A stretch of 64,000 nucleotides of DNA from NCBI RefSeq assembly GCF_014650695.1, contig NZ_BMVL01000011.1, forward strand, positions 1 through 64,000, given 5' to 3'. The position numbers and the translations under genes were made by a program. Source of the stretch: Streptomyces avidinii. Its GTDB lineage: Bacteria; Actinomycetota; Actinomycetes; Streptomycetales; Streptomycetaceae. This document shows positions 25,827 through 34,841 of this stretch, piece by piece. Numbering within the stretch: the stretch's first letter is position 1; each line of letters begins with the position of its first letter. The notes under the pieces are model-generated. The model ran no database searches. It had not been told where the DNA came from and was given only the letters and a program-made list of their open reading frames with translations.

Positions 25827-27101
25827 ATGTCCGTTCGCACCGCAGCCGCCATCGCAGTCGTCGCCGGCGTTGTCACCACTCTGCTGCCGCTCTCGACCAC
25901 CGCAGCGTCCGCCGCGCCTGCCGCGCCCGCCGCGCCCGCCGCCGACGAACAGGCCGTGCTGCGTACGGAGATGGGCACCCCGGTCCCCAGCGGTTCGCTG
26001 ACCCGCGGCGGCGCCACCGAGACCTTCGACCTCACGGTCAAGAACCCGACCGGCAAGACGGTCGAGTACAAGCCGTGGATGCTCGTCGACCAGACCGGCC
26101 CGAGCCGTCTCCAGAAGGACGACGTGGTCTTCAAGGTCGACGCGGTGGACGCCCCGGCGACCAAGTCCTCGGTCGGCCAGCAGGACGGCGGATGGCAGGG
26201 CCTCTTCTACCCGGCGACGGCCGGCGGCAAGGAGAGCGGCGCGGGCTTCGACATCCCCGCGAACGGCAAGATGACCTGGAAGGTCACCATCGGCCTCGGC
26301 GCCCACTACCCCACCAACGACGGCGACTTCACCTTCACCGCCACCAGCTACAACAACTCGGTGGCGCCCGGCGGCGCGGACTCCCACCTGTTCAAGGTCG
26401 CCCCGCAGATCAAGGCGGGCGCGCTGAAGACCTGGTTCAAGCAGGTCAGCTCCGGCAAGGACGGCCAGGAGCAGCGCGCGTACCTCGACCTGAACTACCA
26501 GGCCACCGGCGAGGGCACCTTCGACACCGCCCTCGCGACCACCCTGAGCCTGTCGCACCCGGGGGAGCAGAAGGCCGACTTCCGGCTGCAGGCGCTGATC
26601 GACGGCCGCTGGCAGGACCTGCAGGGCGAGTACGGCCGCTACGAGCTGCCGCGCGTCCCCACGGGCTTCGGCGCCGCCGCCGGCGTCCGCACCCTGCCGC
26701 TGCGGCTCTCCCTGGGCAAGAACACCGAGCTGACGAAGAAGACCGTCATCACGATGGACGCCGAGGTCCGCCACGCCGAGGGCAACACCTACCCGTTCCA
26801 GAACAGCTCCGTGCAGTTCCCGCTCTCCCCGATCGTGGAGACCGCCCCGCCCTCCGGCACCCCGTCCGGCACCCCCTCCGCGACCCCGTCCACCACGGCC
26901 TCCGCCACCCCCGCCGTGCAGCAGGCCGTCGCCAACTCCACGGGCAACGCCAACCTGACCACCACCGCCGCGTCCACCGGCTCCCTCGCCCGGACCGGCG
27001 CCGGCTCGGGCACCGGCCTGTACGCCGGCCTCGCGGCCGCCCTGGTCGCGCTCGGCGCGGCCGCCGCCTGGCTCGGCCGCCGTCGCCGCACCGCCGCCTG
27101 A
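25827..27101 (+). CDS. LAXTG-anchored secreted surface protein
   Basis: A 424-residue exported protein. A Sec signal peptide (TAAAIAVVAGVVTTLLPLST, cleavage near SAAPAA) leads into two beta-rich segments (~40-190 and ~195-330) that resemble bacterial surface or cell-wall-associated beta domains. A Ser/Thr/Pro/Ala-rich stalk (~335-385) follows, then the sorting signal: LARTG, a hydrophobic helix and RRRRTAA. LARTG fits the LAXTG motif of Streptomyces class E sortases, which anchor chaplins. ATG 25827 follows GGGGGGAG with ideal spacing. No sortase gene is adjacent. Ligand or role is unknown. Confidence 0.83.
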   Translation: MSVRTAAAIAVVAGVVTTLLPLSTTAASAAPAAPAAPAADEQAVLRTEMGTPVPSGSLTRGGATETFDLTVKNPTGKTVEYKPWMLVDQTGPSRLQKDDVVFKVDAVDAPATKSSVGQQDGGWQGLFYPATAGGKESGAGFDIPANGKMTWKVTIGLGAHYPTNDGDFTFTATSYNNSVAPGGADSHLFKVAPQIKAGALKTWFKQVSSGKDGQEQRAYLDLNYQATGEGTFDTALATTLSLSHPGEQKADFRLQALIDGRWQDLQGEYGRYELPRVPTGFGAAAGVRTLPLRLSLGKNTELTKKTVITMDAEVRHAEGNTYPFQNSSVQFPLSPIVETAPPSGTPSGTPSATPSTTASATPAVQQAVANSTGNANLTTTAASTGSLARTGAGSGTGLYAGLAAALVALGAAAAWLGRRRRTAA

Positions 27102-27146
27102 TCGGTCCCCGATCCCCGTGGCCCGTCCGTAGCCCGCAGCCAGAGG

Positions 27147-27180
27147 CGCCCCACCCGGTTCTCCCGGGTGGGGCGTTTCT
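27147..27180 (+). terminator. Terminator after surface-protein gene
   Basis: A 12-bp perfect stem (27147-27158 with 27164-27175), loop TTCTC, followed by TTTCT. It lies between convergent genes. Confidence 0.8.
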
Positions 27181-27193
27181 GCGCGGGGCGCCG

Positions 27194-27712
27194 TCAGACG
27201 GCGGTGCGGCGACGGCGGGCCAGGACTCGGGTGGTGCTCCCGTCGTCCTCCCGCACGTCCCGGACGTGGGTGAAGCCGATGCGTTCCAGCAGGACCAGCG
27301 AGGCCGTGTTGGGCTCGGCCACGGTGGCGTGCACCTCGGCCAGGCCGAGGGAGTCGAAGCCGTACGCGACGATCGCCTCGGCGAGCTCGGTGCCCAGGCC
27401 CGATCCCCAGGCCTCGGGAGCCAGCGCGTAGACGATCTCGTGCCCGCCGACCGCTTCGGTGCGCTTGATCTCGGCGTGCCCGACCAGCCGGCCGTCCCGG
27501 CGCACCGCCCAGACGTCGAAGAGGTTCTCGGCGTAGACCTTCGTGAAGACCCGCCCGAAGAGCGCCCGGTCCTCGGCCTCGGTGACGGGGCCGTCCCCCA
27601 TCCACCGGGACACCCGTACGTCCTGGAAGAGAGCGACGAACCCCTCCTCGTCCCCCGGGGTGTACGGGTCGAGGAGCAGTCGTTCGGTCCGCAGGACAGG
27701 CGTCATGCTCAC
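27194..27712 (-). CDS. GNAT family N-acetyltransferase (RimJ/RimL type)
   Basis: A 172-residue acetyltransferase. It starts TERLLLDPYTPGDEEGFVAL, typical of the RimJ/RimL branch of GNAT enzymes. The acetyl-CoA site region is EIVYALAPEAWGSGLGTELA (the R/Q-x-x-G-x-G/A type loop appears as WGSGLGTEL), and it ends with LLERIGFTHVRD. Substrate is unknown; proteins or small amines are possible. A stand-alone minus-strand gene convergent with the surface-protein gene. Confidence 0.88.
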   Translation of the reverse strand: MSMTPVLRTERLLLDPYTPGDEEGFVALFQDVRVSRWMGDGPVTEAEDRALFGRVFTKVYAENLFDVWAVRRDGRLVGHAEIKRTEAVGGHEIVYALAPEAWGSGLGTELAEAIVAYGFDSLGLAEVHATVAEPNTASLVLLERIGFTHVRDVREDDGSTTRVLARRRRTAV

Positions 27713-27792
27713 CGACGCTACCGGCCCGGTCCGAGGGCCTCACCGCATTTTCCGGCCCGCCCGCACCCGGGCTGACGGACCGTCCGCCCCAC

Positions 27793-27833
27793 GCGAAGCG
27801 CCCCACCCGAAGGAATCGGATGGGGCGCTTCGC
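27793..27833 (-). terminator. Hairpin after tRNA-Lys
   Basis: 18-base arms (27793-27810 with 27816-27833) pair with one mismatch. It lies 3' of the minus-strand tRNA-Lys gene and before the GNAT promoter. Confidence 0.65.
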
Positions 27834-27870
27834 ACAGGTCGGAGGAGGTCTTCCCCGTCCCTGTGAGCGG

Positions 27871-27943
27871 TAGGCCATGTCGGACTCGAACCGACAACCA
27901 ACGGATTAAAAGTCCGCTGCTCTGCCAATTGAGCTAATGGCCC
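27871..27943 (-). tRNA. tRNA-Lys(UUU)
   Basis: A 73-base cloverleaf with anticodon TTT in loop ACTTTTAATC. Acceptor stem GGGCCAT/ATGGCCT has one terminal G:U pair. The T-arm carries GGTTCGAGTCC. CCA is not encoded. Confidence 0.95.
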
Positions 27944-28096
27944 TCCAGGTGCTCACCCCAGAGCATAGCCGGACCGCGCCGGTCAGCCGATCGGGTATCC
28001 GCCGACCGGCCTGTCGCCGCCGCCGCGGTGGTGCTCCGGAGGGCCTCGGTCCGGTCCCCGGAGGGGGGTTACGCACCATCAGCTTCCGGGAGCGAA

Positions 28097-28138
28097 GAAA
28101 GGGCCCGTACGGCACCTGGGTGTCGTACGGGCCCTTTC
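28097..28138. terminator. Terminator downstream of DEAD-box gene
   Basis: A perfect 15-bp stem (28097-28111 with 28124-28138, core GAAAGGGCCCGTACG), located just 3' of the minus-strand helicase stop at 28162. Confidence 0.8.
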
Positions 28139-28161
28139 TCAGGGGTTCAGCTCAGCTGCGA

Positions 28162-30399
28162 TCAGCCGTTGCGCTTCCAGCGCGGCTTGTCGTCGCGGCG
28201 GCCACCGAAGCCACCGGTGGAACCGGAGCCGGAGCCGGAGCCGGACGGACGGTGGTCGTCGCGGCGGCCGTACGGGCGGTCGCCGCCGCCGGAGCGGAAG
28301 CCACCGGACGGACGGTCGTCACGACGGAAGCCACCACCGGACGGACGGTCACCACCGGAGCGGAAACCACCCGACGGACGGTCGTCGCGGTTGAAGGTGC
28401 CCGAGGAGCGGTCGTCGCGGTTGAAGGTGCCGGAGGGACGGTCGTCGCGGCGGAAGCCACCACGGTCGCCACCACGGTCATCGCGGTTGAAGCCACCGGA
28501 CGGACGGTCGTCACGACGGAAGCCACCACCGGACGGACGGTCACCACCGGAGCGGAAACCACCCGACGGACGGTCGTCGCGGCGGAAGCCACCACGGTCG
28601 CCACCACGGTCATCGCGGTTGAAGCCACCCGACGGACGGCCACCACGGTCGCCACCGCGGTCGTCGCGGCGGAAGCCACCACGGTCACCGCCGCGGTCGC
28701 CACCACGGTTGTCGCGACGCTCGAAGTTGCCACGGTCGTCACGCTGGGCGCGCTGCTCCTCGCGGCGCTCCTGCGCGGCCAGCTCGGCGGCAGCGGCGGC
28801 GGCAGCAGCCGCCACCTCGGCCTCGGCGGCCTCGGCCACCTCGGCGACAGCGGCCTCCGGGTCCTCGCCGCGCTCGCGGGCGGAGCGGGCGACGAGGCGG
28901 TCGGCCTCCTCGCGCAGCTCGCCGGCACGGCGGGTCAGACGCTCCAGCTGCTTGGTCAGCTCGGCGACCTCGCGCTCGGCCTGCTTGGCGGCGTTGTTCG
29001 CGGAGTCGGCCTGGACCTCGGTCAGCGAACGGGCACCGGTGATCTCGGCGACCTCCGGCTCGAAGGCGCCGGCGCCCTGGACGATGTGGCGCGAGGCGTC
29101 GACGCCCGCGTCCTCCATCAGGCGGAAGATCTGGCGACGCTGGTGCGGCAGCGCGAGCGAGACCACGACACCGGACTTGCCGGCACGGGCGGTACGGCCC
29201 GAGCGGTGCAGGTAGTCCTTGTGGTCACCGGCCGGGTCCACGTTCAGGACCAAGTCGATGCCATCGACGTGGATACCGCGGGCGGCGACGTCGGTGGCGA
29301 CGAGCGCGTTGACGTAGCCGTCCTTGAAGTCGGCGAGGACGCGGGTACGGGCGCCCTGCGTCATGCCGCCGTGCAGCGCGTCGGCCTTCACGCCGGCCTC
29401 GACGAGCTGCTCGGCGATGCGGTCGGCGCCCAGCTGGGTGCGGACGAAGATGATGGTGCGGCCCTTGCGGGCGGCGATGGCGGCCGTGACCGGCGCCTTG
29501 TCCTTCGGCTTCACGACGAGGACGTGGTGCGTCATGGTCGTGACGTTGCCCTGCGCGCTGTCGACCTCGTGCGTGACGGGGTTGGACAGGTAGCGCTTGA
29601 CCAGGGTGCCGATCTCGTTCTCCATGGTGGCGGAGAAGAGCATGCGCTGGCCGCCGCCGGGGATCTGGTCGAGCAGCTCGGTGACCTCGGGCAGGAAGCC
29701 CAGGTCGGCCATCTGGTCGGCCTCGTCGAGCACCGCGACCTGGACATTCTCCAGGGAGCAGGCACCGCGGTTGATGATGTCGCGCAGACGGCCGGGGGTG
29801 GCGACGAGGACGTCGACACCGCGCTCCAGAGCGTAGATCTGGTTGCTCATGGAGGTACCGCCGCAGACGACCTTCATCTTCAGGCCGAGCACGTCGCCGT
29901 AGGGCTGGAGCGCGTCCGCGACCTGCATCGCGAGCTCACGGGTCGGCGTGAGGATGATGGCGCGGGGCTTCTTCTTATCGGTGTGACCGCCGGCCAGGGT
30001 GGCCAGGGTCGGCAGACCGAAGGAGAGGGTCTTGCCGGAGCCGGTGCGGCCACGGCCGAGGATGTCCTTGCCGGCCAGGGCGTCCGGGATGGTCGCGGCC
30101 TGGATCGGGAAGGGGCTGGTGACGCCGTTCTGCGCGAGCTTGCGCACGACGCCCTCGGGGAGACCGAGGTCGCCGAAGGTGATCGAGGGCTCGGCGTCAG
30201 CGTCAGCGTCGGCGTCGTCGAAGTCGGTGGTCGAGTCCTCGAGGGACTCGTCGGTGTTCACGTCGGCCTCAAGAGCCTCGATGATCTCGTTGGCCTCAGC
30301 GGCCTCGATCGCCTCGGTGACCACGAGGGCCTCGGCGTCGATCATCTCGTTGGAGTCGTTCTCGGGCATGACGGAACGGTCAGAGCTGGAAATGGACAT
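28162..30399 (-). CDS. DEAD-box RNA helicase with long RGG-type tail
   Basis: A 745-residue ATP-dependent RNA helicase of the DeaD/CsdA/RhlE group. An acidic N-terminus (~1-70) precedes the Q-motif ITFGDLGLPEGVVRKL. Next come motif I GRTGSGKT, Ia TPTRELA, II DEAD (VLDEADQMADLGF), III SAT, then VATDVAARGIHVDGI and HRSGRTARAGKSG. A charged coiled segment (~480-560) leads to about 180 residues of disordered repeats such as GGFRRDDRPSGGFNRDDRG, probably RNA-binding. ATG 30399 sits behind a long, comparatively AT-rich leader (30400-30600), as in cold-inducible helicases; this is an inference. Confidence 0.92.
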   Translation of the reverse strand: MSISSSDRSVMPENDSNEMIDAEALVVTEAIEAAEANEIIEALEADVNTDESLEDSTTDFDDADADADAEPSITFGDLGLPEGVVRKLAQNGVTSPFPIQAATIPDALAGKDILGRGRTGSGKTLSFGLPTLATLAGGHTDKKKPRAIILTPTRELAMQVADALQPYGDVLGLKMKVVCGGTSMSNQIYALERGVDVLVATPGRLRDIINRGACSLENVQVAVLDEADQMADLGFLPEVTELLDQIPGGGQRMLFSATMENEIGTLVKRYLSNPVTHEVDSAQGNVTTMTHHVLVVKPKDKAPVTAAIAARKGRTIIFVRTQLGADRIAEQLVEAGVKADALHGGMTQGARTRVLADFKDGYVNALVATDVAARGIHVDGIDLVLNVDPAGDHKDYLHRSGRTARAGKSGVVVSLALPHQRRQIFRLMEDAGVDASRHIVQGAGAFEPEVAEITGARSLTEVQADSANNAAKQAEREVAELTKQLERLTRRAGELREEADRLVARSARERGEDPEAAVAEVAEAAEAEVAAAAAAAAAELAAQERREEQRAQRDDRGNFERRDNRGGDRGGDRGGFRRDDRGGDRGGRPSGGFNRDDRGGDRGGFRRDDRPSGGFRSGGDRPSGGGFRRDDRPSGGFNRDDRGGDRGGFRRDDRPSGTFNRDDRSSGTFNRDDRPSGGFRSGGDRPSGGGFRRDDRPSGGFRSGGGDRPYGRRDDHRPSGSGSGSGSTGGFGGRRDDKPRWKRNG
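28297..28582. repeat. 94-bp perfect direct repeat in helicase tail
   Basis: The block 28297-28390 recurs without a mismatch at 28489-28582 (192-base period). A shorter ~60-base block near 28437 recurs 132 bases later. Both encode the GGFRRDDRPSG-type tail of the DEAD-box protein, and both periods are multiples of three. Confidence 0.85.
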
Positions 30400-30677
30400 G
30401 CGAAATGCGAAACCTTCCGGAGTCTCGGCACGCGCCCAAACTCCGTGAATCGCAAATCGACCGCCTCAATGCGGTCAGCCACGGCTAGGGAGAGTACGCG
30501 CCACACGGCGCTCTTCGGATTCGGCGCCGGGCAATGGGATCAAACGATCTATAACCATACGCACCCTCCCCGGGGTCTGGCAAGTCGCTCCCACGAGAAT
30601 GCCTCTGACCTGCAAGAACGCCTCCAAGGGCCGGTGGCGGGGCGGGCCCCACCGGGCACTCGGCGGGGCCCGTCGGC

Positions 30678-31214
30678 CTAGAGTTCCGGCGCCGGAGCGG
30701 TGGTGGGTTCGGGCTGCGGGCTCGGTAGAACGGGAGTGGGTTCCGTCACAGGGGGAGTGCTGGCCGGCGGCTCCGGGGTCGGGCTCGCCGGCTGCTGCCC
30801 GCCGACCGAACCGCCCGGGCCGCCGGGGCCGCCCGAACCGCCGCCCGATGTCGGCTGCTGGGGGCCCTGCCCGCCGGCCCCGCCGCCGGGCCCCGCCGAG
30901 GGGGCGGGCACCCCCGGCTGGCCGCTCGGCGCGCCCGCGCTCGGCGAGGCCCCGGTCGCGCCGGAGGCCTTGCCGTCCTCCTTGGCCCTGCCGCCCTGGC
31001 TCCCCGTACCGTCCTTGGCGCCGTGCCCGTTGCCGTGGACCCCGGAGCCGCGCCCCGAGACGGTCCCGGCGCCCGCCTCGGTACCGCTGCGGCGGTCCCC
31101 CGGGGCGGAGGGCCCGGGCTTCGCCGCGTCCTCACCGACGCTCATGCAGCCGGCCGTCGCCGCGACCGCGAGCGCGGTGACGGCCAGTCGGAGGGAAGCG
31201 GACAACTGGCGCAC
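30678..31214 (-). CDS. Low-complexity lipoprotein
   Basis: A 178-residue protein with a lipoprotein signal (RLAVTALAVAATAGC, lipobox TAGC at ~19-22). The rest is almost entirely Gly, Ser, Pro, Ala and Thr with a final PTPEPPASTPPVTEP-like tail. It is probably membrane-anchored and extended across the wall. No domain is recognised. A hairpin-rich GC stretch (30625-30677) follows and may terminate transcription. Antisense frames over it are shadows. Confidence 0.65.
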   Translation of the reverse strand: MRQLSASLRLAVTALAVAATAGCMSVGEDAAKPGPSAPGDRRSGTEAGAGTVSGRGSGVHGNGHGAKDGTGSQGGRAKEDGKASGATGASPSAGAPSGQPGVPAPSAGPGGGAGGQGPQQPTSGGGSGGPGGPGGSVGGQQPASPTPEPPASTPPVTEPTPVLPSPQPEPTTAPAPEL

Positions 31215-31348
31215 GGGGGCACCTCCGGAGCCTGAGGGTGAACATTCCGCATGAGCGGGTCAATGTGCCCAACTCCCTTTGACCCGTAAGGGACACGCCC
31301 TCCACGGAACACCTCCGCCGAACCCCGTCCCGAACCGGCGGCCGAACC

Positions 31349-31719
31349 TCAGGCGAAGAGCTGCCGCGCCACCTGTGAGCCGAGGTGTACCGCGCCCAGC
31401 CCGACCAGCACCGACATCACCACGTTCGCCGCGGCCAGGAACCGGTGCCCCCGCTCGGCCAGCCGCAGGGTCTCGTACGAGAACGTCGAGTACGTGCTCA
31501 GCGCCCCGCACAGCCCGGTCCCCAGCAGCAGCTGGAGCCGCGAGCCGGCGGCCCCGCCCAGCACCGCCCCGGCCAGCACCCCGAGCACCAGGCAGGCGCT
31601 CGCGTTGACCACGAAGGTGCCCCAGGGGAAGGCGGAATCGTGCCGCGCCTGCACCGCACGGTCCATCAGGTAGCGCAGCGGCGCGCCGACGGCCGCACCC
31701 GCCACCACGAGCAGCCAGT

Positions 31720-31723
<4 letters not shown>
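31349..31723 (-). CDS. crcB2: Fluoride channel subunit CrcB/FluC (second of pair)
   Basis: A 124-residue four-TM protein. Signature residues are WGTFVVNASACLVLG in TM2 and CGALSTYSTFSYETLRL in TM3, the Phe/Ser/Thr track of Fluc channels. It forms dual-topology or heterodimeric fluoride exporters with its partner. GTG 31723 overlaps the stop of the upstream crcB1 as GTGA, so translation is probably coupled. Length is standard for the family. Confidence 0.93.
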
Positions 31724-32288
<565 letters not shown>

Positions 32289-32292
<4 letters not shown>

Positions 32293-32639
32293 CCGTACCC
32301 CAGCGCGTGCAGCCGGTCGTCGTCGATCCCGAAGTGGTGGGCGATCTCGTGCACGACGGTGACCTCCGTCTCCGCGACCACGCTCTCCCGGTCCTCGCAC
32401 ATCCGCAACGTGGGATTGCGGTAGATGGTGATCCGGTCCGGCAGCACCCCGGCGTACCACTCGCCGCGGTCCGTCAGCGGCGTTCCCTCGTACAGACCGA
32501 GCAGCTCGGGGTCGTCGGCGGGCGGTTCGTCCTCGACGAACACCGCCACGTTGTCCATCAGCCGCGTCAGCTCCGGCGGGATCCGGTCCAGGGCCTCTGC
32601 GACGAGCTCCTCGAACTCCTCGCGCGTCATCTCCAGCAC
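32289..32639 (-). CDS. Small zincin-like metallopeptidase (DUF1025 type)
   Basis: A 116-residue protein of the small metallopeptidase family. The zinc motif is VVHEIAHHFGIDD (HExxH plus downstream Asp) near the C-terminus, and it opens LEMTREEFEELVAEALDRIP. GTG 32639 gives the usual family start; ATG 32630 has its GGAG directly abutting. An upstream hairpin (arms CCGGGG... at 32655-32687) could affect access to the ribosome site. It leads the three-gene chain with crcB1 and crcB2. No protein substrate is known. Confidence 0.88.
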
Positions 32640-32743
32640 CCGGCCATTGTCGCTCCGGGGGAAACCGTTTTGGCGATAGCTCCCCGGATCCCATATGCTT
32701 CTCACGTCCCCGACGCGCTGAAGAAGTGCCCGGCGGGCCTTTA

Positions 32744-32816
32744 GCCCTCATCGTCTAGTGGCCCAGGACGCCGCCCTTTCAAGGCGGTAGCACGGGTTCG
32801 AATCCCGTTGGGGGTA
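32744..32816 (+). tRNA. tRNA-Glu(UUC)
   Basis: A 73-base cloverleaf, anticodon TTC in CCCTTTCAAGG. Acceptor GCCCTCA/TGGGGGT contains two G:U wobbles. T-arm CGGGTTCGAATCCCG is standard. First of a plus-strand Glu-Asp-Phe cluster. Confidence 0.95.
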
Positions 32817-32855
32817 CGCATTACCGTGTGCAAGACTTGTTCTCGCACACTGCAA

Positions 32856-32929
32856 GGTCCTGTGGAGCAGTTGGTTAGCTCGCCACCCTGTCAAGGTGGA
32901 GGTCGCGGGTTCAAGTCCCGTCAGGATCG
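32856..32929 (+). tRNA. tRNA-Asp(GUC), copy 1
   Basis: A 74-base cloverleaf, anticodon GTC (CCTGTCAAGG), discriminator G73. It differs from the copy at 39379 only around the acceptor stem, where T3-A70 here is A3-T70 there, a compensated change. Confidence 0.95.
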
Positions 32930-32951
32930 CTGAAGCCGGAAACGGTTTCGT

Positions 32952-33025
32952 GGCTGGGTAGCTCAGTTGGTACGAGCGATCGCCTGAAAAGCGATAGGTC
33001 GCCGGTTCGACCCCGGCCCCAGCCA
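32952..33025 (+). tRNA. tRNA-Phe(GAA)
   Basis: A 74-base cloverleaf, anticodon GAA (GCCTGAAAAGC), perfect acceptor GGCTGGG/CCCAGCC and discriminator A. Last of the Glu-Asp-Phe cluster, directly followed by a terminator. Confidence 0.95.
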
Positions 33026-33030
33026 CCATC

Positions 33031-33061
33031 GGAAGGCCCCGTCCATCGGACGGGGCCTTCC
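33031..33061. terminator. Terminator between tRNA-Phe and ccdA
   Basis: A perfect 14-bp stem (33031-33044 with 33048-33061, core GGAAGGCCCCGTCC) with a 3-base loop between convergent units. Likely bidirectional. Confidence 0.8.
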
Positions 33062-33065
33062 TGCG

Positions 33066-33908
33066 TCACTCGGCCTCGGCCTCGGCCGCGGGGCGGGAGC
33101 GGCGGCGCCACTGCACGACGCCGACGGCCGCCGCCCCGGCAACGACCAGCCCGAGCAGCGCCCCGTCCGGCACCGCGTCCGCCAGTCGGCCGACCCACTG
33201 CTCCACCGCGAACGAGTCGTCCACGTCCAGCAGTCCCGGCAGCGCGCTCGCCCCGTCGTACGCGAGGAACAGCGCGCCCAGGGTGATGAAGAACAGCCCG
33301 GACAGCAGCGAGGTGGTGTGCAGTTCGAAGCGGCCCACCACGAGGGCCCGCCCCCGCAGCCAGCGGCGCCGGCCCAGATCGAACCGCTCCCACAGCAGGG
33401 CCAGCAGGAACAGCGGCACGGCCATGCCCAGGGCGTAGACCGCGAGCAGCAGGCCGCCGTAGACGGGGCTCCCGCTGACCGCTGCGACCGTCAGGACGCT
33501 GCCGAGGATCGGGCCGGCGCAGAAACCGGCCAGCCCGTAGACCGCACCGAGCGCGTACACCGACAGGGCGGTGGTGGGCCGGATCCGGCCCGACAGCTCC
33601 GAGATCCGCTTCGGGGCGAAGCCGAGGCCCAGGATCTGTGCGAGGCCGAGCGCGATGATCAGCCAGCCGCCGGCCAGGACGAGCTGGTCGCGGTTGCTGT
33701 GGAAGAACCGCCCGGCGTACGAGCCGGCCGCCCCGAGCGGTACGAGGGTGCTCGCGAGGCCCGCGTAGAAGATCCCGGTGCGCGCCAGCAGCCGTGAGGT
33801 GGAGTCGATGGAGTAGGCGAAGAAGGCCGGCAGCAGCAGCGCGCTGCACGGGCTGAGCAGGGCGAGGAGGCCGCCCAGCAGGGCGGCCAGGTATCCGATG
33901 TGGGTCAC
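33066..33908 (-). CDS. ccdA: CcdA-type thiol-disulfide membrane transporter
   Basis: A 280-residue membrane protein. It has six to seven TM segments with paired Cys sites in LSPCSALLLPAFFAYS (~20) and GLAGFCAGPILGS (~137), the CcdA/DsbD hallmark for moving electrons across the membrane. The C-terminal ~70 residues add an extracytoplasmic stretch and a final TM. GTG 33908 overlaps the stop of the upstream thioredoxin-fold gene as GTGA. The pair should maintain redox state of exported thiols or cytochrome c maturation. Confidence 0.88.
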   Translation of the reverse strand: MTHIGYLAALLGGLLALLSPCSALLLPAFFAYSIDSTSRLLARTGIFYAGLASTLVPLGAAGSYAGRFFHSNRDQLVLAGGWLIIALGLAQILGLGFAPKRISELSGRIRPTTALSVYALGAVYGLAGFCAGPILGSVLTVAAVSGSPVYGGLLLAVYALGMAVPLFLLALLWERFDLGRRRWLRGRALVVGRFELHTTSLLSGLFFITLGALFLAYDGASALPGLLDVDDSFAVEQWVGRLADAVPDGALLGLVVAGAAAVGVVQWRRRSRPAAEAEAE

Positions 33909-34624
33909 TGCTTCGCCGCCTCCGCCTTCGCCCGGGCGATGGCGGCCGTGAAGGTGTCGAGCGGCTGGGCGCCGGCGATGGGCCTGCCGTTGAGCAGGAA
34001 GGACGGGGTGGAGGTGACACCGATGCGGTAGCCCTCCTCCTGGTCCTTCTTCAGGGCCGCCGCGGCCTGCTCGCCGGCCAGGTCGGCCTTGAAGCGCTCC
34101 AGGTCGGGGACCCCGGCCTCGCGCGCCAGCTCCACGAGGCGCGGCTCGGCGAAGCCCTTCTCCTTCGAGCCGTCGGCGTAGGCCGCGGCGTGGAAGGCCT
34201 CGAAGCGGTCCTGCTGTCCGGCCGCCCAGGCGGCCCTGGCGGCCGCCTCGGAGTCGGCTCCGAAGATCGGGAAGTTGCGCCACTCGATGCGCAGGGTGCC
34301 GTCCGCGACGTACTTCTTCACCAGTTCGGGCTCGGTGTCCCGGGCGAACTTGCCGCAGTAGCCGCATTTGAAGTCGGAGTACTCGATGAGCACCACGGGC
34401 GCGTCGGCGCGGCCGACGGCGAGCTTGTCGCCGGACTCACGGCGGGCCAGCGCCTTGAGCTCGGCGACGGGGTCGGTCCGCGGCGCGGCCGCGGCGGTGG
34501 AGCCGGCCGAGCCGGGTTCGGCGGGGGCGGTGGCCTGCCAGGAGACGATGCCGAGGGTGATCGCGGCGAGGGCGACCCCGGCGGAGATCAGCAGGGGCTT
34601 CGTGGAGGTCTTGGAAGGGGGCAT
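33905..34624 (-). CDS. DsbA family membrane-anchored thiol oxidoreductase
   Basis: A 239-residue protein. An N-terminal anchor (LLISAGVALAAITLGIVSW, ~11-29) is followed by a DsbA/thioredoxin_4 domain. Its active site is FKCGYCGKF (C87, C90) and its cis-Pro region is GVTSTPSFLLNGRPI. ATG 34624 has GGAG about eight bases upstream. Translationally coupled to ccdA by a GTGA overlap, so it is probably the extracytoplasmic partner of that carrier. CGYC is a typical oxidase/isomerase site. Confidence 0.9.
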   Translation of the reverse strand: MPPSKTSTKPLLISAGVALAAITLGIVSWQATAPAEPGSAGSTAAAAPRTDPVAELKALARRESGDKLAVGRADAPVVLIEYSDFKCGYCGKFARDTEPELVKKYVADGTLRIEWRNFPIFGADSEAAARAAWAAGQQDRFEAFHAAAYADGSKEKGFAEPRLVELAREAGVPDLERFKADLAGEQAAAALKKDQEEGYRIGVTSTPSFLLNGRPIAGAQPLDTFTAAIARAKAEAAKQ

Positions 34625-34841
34625 GCGGGTGCTCCAGTGCTGCGGGTGGTGGGGCGGGGACCGGTGGGGACCGGTCGCCTGGGCGTCTCTTTCGGATCTT
34701 GTCGGCCGAGCCCGCGGCGTCCGGTGCCGTGGATCGCACGGCGGAGGTCGTCCTCGTACTGGACGTACCGGTGCGGGCCCGACAAGGCAGCGAGGTGCGG
34801 TGCCGGGCGCCGCGGGGACGGCAAGATCCGGAAGAGACGGC

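Noticed and set aside
32640..32743. Fluoride riboswitch before the crcB operon
   Set aside because: No GATG or CTGATGG consensus and no matching pseudoknot. Only a simple hairpin is visible.
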